Source: Thermoproteota archaeon (GTDB lineage Archaea; Korarchaeota; Korarchaeia; Korarchaeales; Korarchaeaceae). Taken from it: DNA of 64,000 nt. The stretch spans positions 1-64,000 of the forward strand of contig JAOZFN010000011.1 in NCBI GenBank assembly GCA_027492205.1, written 5' to 3'. The notes below the pieces were generated by a model. It was not told where the DNA came from, searched no databases, and saw only the letters and a program-made list of their open reading frames with translations. A program made the position numbers and the translations under genes. Positions 59,414-64,000 of the stretch are shown piece by piece; within the stretch, counting starts at the first letter, position 1; the number at the start of each line of letters is the position of its first letter.

Positions 59414-60574
59414 ATGATCGGTGAAAGTTATGTCAAACTTACGCGAAAGTGGGGGTGCGCATTGGTCAAGGCCGTCAGGCGCCGCGCCGACCAGCTTGGC
59501 CCGCTGGAGCCCTACCTGGGGGAGGCTCCCCTAGAGTACAAGCTGGTACCGTACGAGAGCCTGAGGACTGAACTCGCCACCCAGGCTGTTGAGTACGCCG
59601 CCGAAACCGCGAAGCTCGCCTTAAAGGTTCGGAGGCTCAGGGCCGCCCTGGAGTCCGCCGTCGGGATCCTCCGGGTTGACCCGGTCGACCCCTCTTCCTC
59701 CCTCTTCGGTGCCGCGGACGCCGGCGCCAACGGCCGAGATCTGCTGGTTGGAGTCTACCCCGTGATCACGGCCGTGGGGGCGACCTTCAGAGGCGCCTCC
59801 ATGCTCTTCGGCCCCAAGTCCGCGACGACCAAACTCCCAAGGCTCTACGGGGATGAGGAGGAGGCGAGAAAGCTCTCCACCCTCGTGGGGTACTATCTCC
59901 AGTTCGAGCTGGCCAGGCACATGCTCGAGGAGGCCAGGGACGGGGTCCTGCTCGACGGCCCGTTGATCCTCAGGAGGAGCGTCTACAGTCCGAGGGGTAG
60001 GCACTACGGGGAAACCTACGTCCGGGCCTACTGGTCGGCGTGGAGGTCGCTCGCGCTCCTGCTCGAGGAGGCCAGGGACAGGGGGGTCCCGGTCGTCGGC
60101 GTCGTGAAGCGGGTCCGGTCGACGCAGGTTGCCAGGAGGGTGGGGCTGGACTCGACTGGCGACTCTGCCCTGGCGGCCCTCTGCCTGTCTCCGGGGGAGT
60201 ACACCTCCCCCACGCCGATGGAGTCCGCCTGGGTCGACCTGGTCGGACACCTCAGGGAGGCGGACGTGAGCCCCCGCGGCCTGAGGCCCCACTCCCTGAT
60301 CGTTAGAGCGGGGCAGGGCGGGCAGTCCTACAGGGTGGATGTGCCGGAGTTCGCCCTCGACAGGGTACACGAGATCGTCAGCAGGCTCTACTCACTCCGG
60401 GTCCCGCCCTCAGGTCTACCCGTGCCGATAGTGGCGGTGGACCGCCTTACCCGGGTGACGAACCGCGAGGCCGCCCTGCTCCACCGCCGGATGTTCTCGA
60501 CCCTGGCCTCCAAGCTGGGGGCCGACAGGGTCGACATACTCACCCTGCTGACCCTGCAGCACGGTGAGTCGTGA
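59414..60574 (+). CDS. nurA: NurA 5'-3' nuclease
   Basis: A 386-residue NurA. The RNase-H-like nuclease core is seen: first Asp in LFGAADAGANGRDLL, GVYPVITAVGATFRG, the second Asp in GVLLDGPLILR, VVGVVKRVRSTQVAR and a late Asp in VPIVAVDRLTRVTNREA. With HerA it forms the end-resection machine that makes 3' overhangs for RadA. Its stop overlaps the herA start (GTGA). TATA-like ACTTTAAGTA lies about 20 bases before the ATG; a TTG at 59462 could be an alternative start. Confidence 0.85.
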   Translation: MIGESYVKLTRKWGCALVKAVRRRADQLGPLEPYLGEAPLEYKLVPYESLRTELATQAVEYAAETAKLALKVRRLRAALESAVGILRVDPVDPSSSLFGAADAGANGRDLLVGVYPVITAVGATFRGASMLFGPKSATTKLPRLYGDEEEARKLSTLVGYYLQFELARHMLEEARDGVLLDGPLILRRSVYSPRGRHYGETYVRAYWSAWRSLALLLEEARDRGVPVVGVVKRVRSTQVARRVGLDSTGDSALAALCLSPGEYTSPTPMESAWVDLVGHLREADVSPRGLRPHSLIVRAGQGGQSYRVDVPEFALDRVHEIVSRLYSLRVPPSGLPVPIVAVDRLTRVTNREAALLHRRMFSTLASKLGADRVDILTLLTLQHGES

Positions 60575-63273
60575 GGTGCCGCCGATTGGAGGACGCCAGG
60601 ATTGTGGGCTACGTGATGTCGGGGTCGACTCCAACGAGGATAGCGTTCGTCGTTCGAAGAGACAGGAGAGTTGCCGTTGGAAGGTACTACGGGTTTAAAC
60701 ACCCGTTCTTTGGTCCGGACGGGCCCACGGTCTTCGTCCGGGTCTACGAGATCACCGCGATCAACGAGGAGATGGAGTCGGGCAGGGCCGCGGTCCTGGC
60801 ATCCTCCTCCGGGCTCGTCCCGGACTACCCCAGCGAGCTGGAGTACCTTCTCGCTGAGTCGGAGGTGCTCGGGTACAGGGATCCAGCCACGGGGGAGATA
60901 ACGCCCCTAGAGTCTCCCCCGTCCACCATGACGCCGGTGCTGGAGCCGACGGCCGAGGAGCTGGCCCGCTTCGTCGGAGACACCGCCACCGGCGGGACCC
61001 CCGTGAGGGTGGGGGCGATGAGGGGCCTCGGAGCCCCCCTCCACCTGGACCTCGACGCCATCGCCAGGGGGCACATGTTCGTCGCGGGCATGACCAGGTC
61101 GGGTAAGAGCGTATCTGGAGACACTGTAGTGGCGATCTACGACGTTGCAGAGGACAGGATGTGGCTCGGCCCCATCGGGGACTTCTTCGCGGCCATGAGG
61201 GGCAGGGTGGGGGGGGTTAGGTTCTTCACGCTCGCCCTCAACAGGAGGACCCTCCAGCCCGAGTGGGCGCCGGTCAAGGCGGTCTTGGCCCACCCCGCCC
61301 CCAGGAGGATGTACGAGATCGTCACGGAGACCGGTCGGAGGCTGAGGGTGACCGGCGACCACTCCCTCCTTGTGTTCAGGGGCGGCAGGGTAGTCGCCGT
61401 CAGGCCCGAGTCGGTGAGGGTGGGCAGGGACTACGTGATCGTCCCCTGGGGCGGCGGGGAATTGGGCAGGGGGGGGATCGACAGGCCGGAGGCGATGGTG
61501 GCTGGGGTGGTGGCGGCTCAGGGGCTCCCGTGGAGGGGTGGAAGTGAGGTCTTCGTCTTCGGCGTGCCGGAGGACTTCACGCTCTCCCTCGCTTCTCTGG
61601 GGATCGACTGGGCCGAGCTTCGCGATCCTTCGAGCGTTTTAATTAGTGGAGAAGGGATCGTGAGAGTCGCCGCGCGAGAAGGACCGGCCTTTGCCCTCAG
61701 ATTCGATGGCAGAACCGCTAAAGCGGCCATTTACTCCTCTCTGAACTCGATGGGCTCTGCCTGCAACGGAAATGGAAACTTCACGGTGTTCTCAAACTCC
61801 CAGCTGGAGCTCCGGATAGCGTCGATCCTGGCCGGGATAGTCGGGGTCAGGACTGTGGAGCTCGGGGAAGGTTACCTCATCCTGGACTCTAAGGACTTCA
61901 GGATCCTCAAGGAGGACGTCACCGGGAGGCTCAGCGGAGCGGGGGCGCTCACGATCCGAATCCCGCTCGACGGCCCTCGAAAGATCAGGCTCCTGGCAAA
62001 GAAGATCCTCGGCCCGGGAGATCTCGTGGACAAGGAGAGGCTCCTAAGGGCCCAAGAGAAGATTACGAGGCTGCTGGAGAAAGCGGGCAGCTCCAGGGAC
62101 CGGGCCCAGCTCGAGAGGCTCGCCAGGCTCATAGGCAGGATCCTGAACGCCAGGGTCACGTTCGAGAAGGTGGCCGCCGTGATGGAGGTTGACTCGGAGG
62201 AGGAGCTCGTCTACGACCTGAGCGTCGAAAGGCGCGAGAACTTCCTGGCTAACGGCGTCTTCGTCCACAACAGCAGCTTCACGCTGAACCTGATCAGGAG
62301 GGGCATGGAGGTCAACCCCAGCCCAAGGTTCCTGATACTCGACAGGAGGGGGGAGTACGAGGGCCTCGCCGACCTGGGCGGGACCGTGATGGAGTACAGG
62401 GCCTTCCTACCGACGTCGGGCGCCCTCAGGCCGGAGGACGTCGCCCGCAGGGCCGGGCTAGACAGGGGGACCAGGGCGTGGGAGCTGACCGTGATGGCGG
62501 CCGAGGAGGCTGCGGCTGCGGGGGACGCGACCGTGGACGGCATAATCTCGAGGGCTCGAGCCCTGGCCGCCAGGATGGCCCTCAGGGACAGGACGCACCT
62601 CCTCCGCCGCCTCGAGGCGAGGCTCAGGAGGGCCGCCCACGATATAGAGAGGTCCAGGGGGGAGGGCGTCGACGTGGTGAAGGTCCTCAGGGAATTCCCG
62701 GCGGTGGTGGTCGACCTGAGCCTCGACAACCACTACGACGACCAGTTTGTGGCCCTCCGCAGTATGATCAGGAGGCTGGTGTCGCACGCGGTCGGCAGGA
62801 GGAAGGCCGGGGACTTCGCAGCCATAGTGGTGGTGGAGGAGGCCCAGTACCTCGCCCCGGAGAGAGGGTCGCCGGTGGTGGGCGACCCCTACGGCTCCGG
62901 CGTGGCGTCGGCCCTGACCGAGGCCATCAGCCAGGCCGGGGGATACAACCTAGGGTTCGTCGTGGTGACGCAGAGGCCGAGCTACGTGTCCAAGGGGGTC
63001 ATCAGCCAGTGCAACACAGTCGCCGCCTTCAGGCTGCAGAGCGGAAACGACCAAGAGGCTATAGCCAAGTACACCGAGGCGGGCGAGGCAGTGGTCAGGT
63101 TCCTGCCGTCCCTCAGGGACCACGAGGCGGTCGTGTGGGGAATGGCCAGCCCGATCCCATTCCCCGTCCTGGTCAGGGTGGAGGTGGAGGCCTTCCCGTC
63201 AAAGGCCTCGGCGAGGCCCAGCGAGGCCTGGAGGAGGATGGCCAGGGCCCAGGGGGGGCCGGGGCCGAGGTGA
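60571..63273 (+). CDS. herA: HerA DNA translocase/helicase, interrupted by an intein
   Basis: A 900-residue precursor; about 514 residues remain after splicing. Features: N-terminal HAS barrel (VGYVMSGSTPTRIAFVVRRD), Walker A FVAGMTRSGKSV split by the intein, then SSFTLNLIRRG, Walker B AAIVVVEEAQYLAPE, and FVVVTQRPSYVSKGVISQCN with the arginine-bearing segment, ending in a C-terminal helix. It forms a hexameric ring that drives NurA. GTG start overlaps the nurA stop. The host protein cannot work unless the intein is removed, since it disrupts the P-loop. Confidence 0.9.
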   Translation: MRCRRLEDARIVGYVMSGSTPTRIAFVVRRDRRVAVGRYYGFKHPFFGPDGPTVFVRVYEITAINEEMESGRAAVLASSSGLVPDYPSELEYLLAESEVLGYRDPATGEITPLESPPSTMTPVLEPTAEELARFVGDTATGGTPVRVGAMRGLGAPLHLDLDAIARGHMFVAGMTRSGKSVSGDTVVAIYDVAEDRMWLGPIGDFFAAMRGRVGGVRFFTLALNRRTLQPEWAPVKAVLAHPAPRRMYEIVTETGRRLRVTGDHSLLVFRGGRVVAVRPESVRVGRDYVIVPWGGGELGRGGIDRPEAMVAGVVAAQGLPWRGGSEVFVFGVPEDFTLSLASLGIDWAELRDPSSVLISGEGIVRVAAREGPAFALRFDGRTAKAAIYSSLNSMGSACNGNGNFTVFSNSQLELRIASILAGIVGVRTVELGEGYLILDSKDFRILKEDVTGRLSGAGALTIRIPLDGPRKIRLLAKKILGPGDLVDKERLLRAQEKITRLLEKAGSSRDRAQLERLARLIGRILNARVTFEKVAAVMEVDSEEELVYDLSVERRENFLANGVFVHNSSFTLNLIRRGMEVNPSPRFLILDRRGEYEGLADLGGTVMEYRAFLPTSGALRPEDVARRAGLDRGTRAWELTVMAAEEAAAAGDATVDGIISRARALAARMALRDRTHLLRRLEARLRRAAHDIERSRGEGVDVVKVLREFPAVVVDLSLDNHYDDQFVALRSMIRRLVSHAVGRRKAGDFAAIVVVEEAQYLAPERGSPVVGDPYGSGVASALTEAISQAGGYNLGFVVVTQRPSYVSKGVISQCNTVAAFRLQSGNDQEAIAKYTEAGEAVVRFLPSLRDHEAVVWGMASPIPFPVLVRVEVEAFPSKASARPSEAWRRMARAQGGPGPR
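61114..62271 (+). mobile_element. Intein in the HerA P-loop
   Basis: 386 residues in frame. The N-terminal splice block is S-GDTVVAIYDV (Ser instead of Cys at position 1), block B is RLRVTGDHSLLVF with the T-x-x-H motif, and the C-terminal block is ENFLANGVFVHN, followed by Ser as +1 residue. The length allows an endonuclease domain; AMVAGVVAAQG and RIASILAGIVG occupy places where LAGLIDADG motifs are expected, but acidic residues are lacking. It is therefore probably a splicing-competent intein with a decayed LAGLIDADG endonuclease. Confidence 0.85.
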
Positions 63274-63317
63274 GGCGGTCAGACGAACCTCGCGGCGGGA
63301 CTGCCAGGAGAACTCTC

Positions 63318-63366
63318 AAGTAACTTCTTTGAGTTTTTGCATTACAGAAGTTATTTATTTTTTTGT
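63318..63366 (+). terminator. Hairpin plus T run after herA
   Basis: Arms AAGTAACTTCT (63318-63328) and AGAAGTTATTT (63346-63356) pair at 10 of 11 positions. They are followed by a T-rich stretch to about 63366. This would end the nurA-herA transcript; archaeal termination mainly needs the T run. Confidence 0.6.
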
Positions 63367-63433
63367 TTCAACGCGGAGCCTGAAATTGCCGAAACCCTTA
63401 AAAGGAAGATCGGAGACATCTCCCGGGACCCGC

Positions 63434-64000
63434 ATGAGGTCACGGCTTCAGAGAGCTTTCTGGGCCGCGGTCCCCATCCTCGTCTTCGTTGCGGGTTCGC
63501 CCCTCCTAACTGGGGGGGCGTACGGGCCGGTCAACGGGCAGCCATCGCCCGATACGTCCGCAGTGACCCCCGTTGACGGAAGCGTGAGAGAAGCGAGGGT
63601 GCTGGGGCAGAGTGTGGGGGAGCCGGGCGGGTACCCCTTCGCCGGCTGGTACACGGACTCCGTCGCCGTAGACGAAGCAGGAGACACGGCGATCTTCGCT
63701 TGGGTCTCGGTAGACAGTCAGGGAGACAGAGACGCGGTCTATCTGATGTTTATGAGGTTCGGCGAGTGGAACGCGACGAAGAGGGTGGAGAGGGCCGCCC
63801 TCTGGGAGGACGTCGTGAGCCTAGACTCCATCGCCGTGGGGGGCGGCGTGATCCTCGTGACGATGACCGAGACCGAGTCTGATGGCTCTCAGACCGACGT
63901 CTACGCGTCCATTTTCACAACGGACGGGCAGCACGTGTGGAGCGGCCTGGTGGCCGACACGGTTGACGTGTACGATGAGTACAGCAGGTCCTGCTGGGTT
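63434..64000 (+). CDS. Secreted protein, N-terminal part only
   Basis: The frame starts at ATG 63434 and remains open to the end of the window (189 codons). A signal peptide (FWAAVPILVFVAGSPLLTGG) precedes a mature part with repeat-like beta strands: GWYTDSVAVDEAGDTAIFAW and WEDVVSLDSIAVGGGVILVT, suggesting a beta-propeller. TATA box CTTAAAAGG (63401-63409) is 25-33 bases before the ATG. Function unknown. Confidence 0.75.
   Translation, partial: MRSRLQRAFWAAVPILVFVAGSPLLTGGAYGPVNGQPSPDTSAVTPVDGSVREARVLGQSVGEPGGYPFAGWYTDSVAVDEAGDTAIFAWVSVDSQGDRDAVYLMFMRFGEWNATKRVERAALWEDVVSLDSIAVGGGVILVTMTETESDGSQTDVYASIFTTDGQHVWSGLVADTVDVYDEYSRSCWV

Overview
The window looks like the chromosome of a GC-rich, thermophilic archaeon, most likely of the Thermoproteota/Korarchaeota side. 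I cannot name a genus. The grounds are a NurA-HerA pair with an intein, an archaeal family B DNA polymerase of the degenerate PolB2 kind, a DUF4443 regulator, and heavy AGG/AGA arginine use. Many GTG/TTG starts lie about 26-30 bases below a TATA box, which suggests leaderless transcripts. No rRNA, tRNA or CRISPR array was seen.

Region 1 (1-20 kb) is an accessory island of toxin-antitoxin and ATPase modules. It holds the end of a YhaN/SbcC-like ATPase and two broken copies of its 3' end, plus an AAA-DUF4143 protein. Two AAA ATPase/Toprim-like gene pairs follow the layout of PARIS or class 2 OLD defence systems; one pair has a frameshift. Toxin-antitoxin modules are DUF433-DUF5615, TumA-TumE-like, HicB-HicA (hicA cut short), DUF4258-DUF2283, HEPN-MNT, VapBC and a PIN protein lacking a catalytic acid. 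Two secreted-protein paralogs share a conserved promoter. Many of these genes are truncated or frameshifted. Ordinary genes are interspersed: TrmO-like, a methyltransferase, a DUF998 membrane protein, a small ubiquitin-like protein and a MetRS-C-like tRNA-binding protein.

Region 2 (19.5-29.4 kb) holds a frameshifted glycosyltransferase, a zincin metalloprotease and an ABC exporter. Next is a repair-like locus: a RecA-fold protein without a P-loop plus a small helical protein, divergent from a DNA polymerase B with a damaged motif C. A broken nucleotidyltransferase lies between them and a VapBC-like pair follows.

Region 3 (29.6-40.8 kb) holds a multi-membrane GT-C-like protein, then a 3.3-kb segment carrying a secreted beta-propeller protein. 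That segment is flanked by two perfect 181-bp direct repeats, which duplicate the promoter and first codons of a MenC-like enolase-superfamily gene. The enzyme is followed by a histone-deacetylase-fold protein. A DUF4443 regulator is divergent from a DUF4430 plus ECF-type transporter operon (likely cobalamin or similar uptake), with a palindrome between them.

Region 4 (40.4-54.7 kb) is an extracytoplasmic cluster: two signal-bearing proteins (one caspase-like), a subtilase with 19 calcium-type repeats inserted between its catalytic Asp and His, a CARDB-like anchored protein, a gingipain-like C25 peptidase, small membrane proteins and a DUF389 protein with an unusual secreted N-terminus.

Region 5 (54.8-64 kb) holds an MFS transporter, an APC-type permease, a CARF-like/winged-helix regulator divergent from nurA-herA, and the start of another secreted protein. 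All protein calls are from motif reading alone; no database search was possible.
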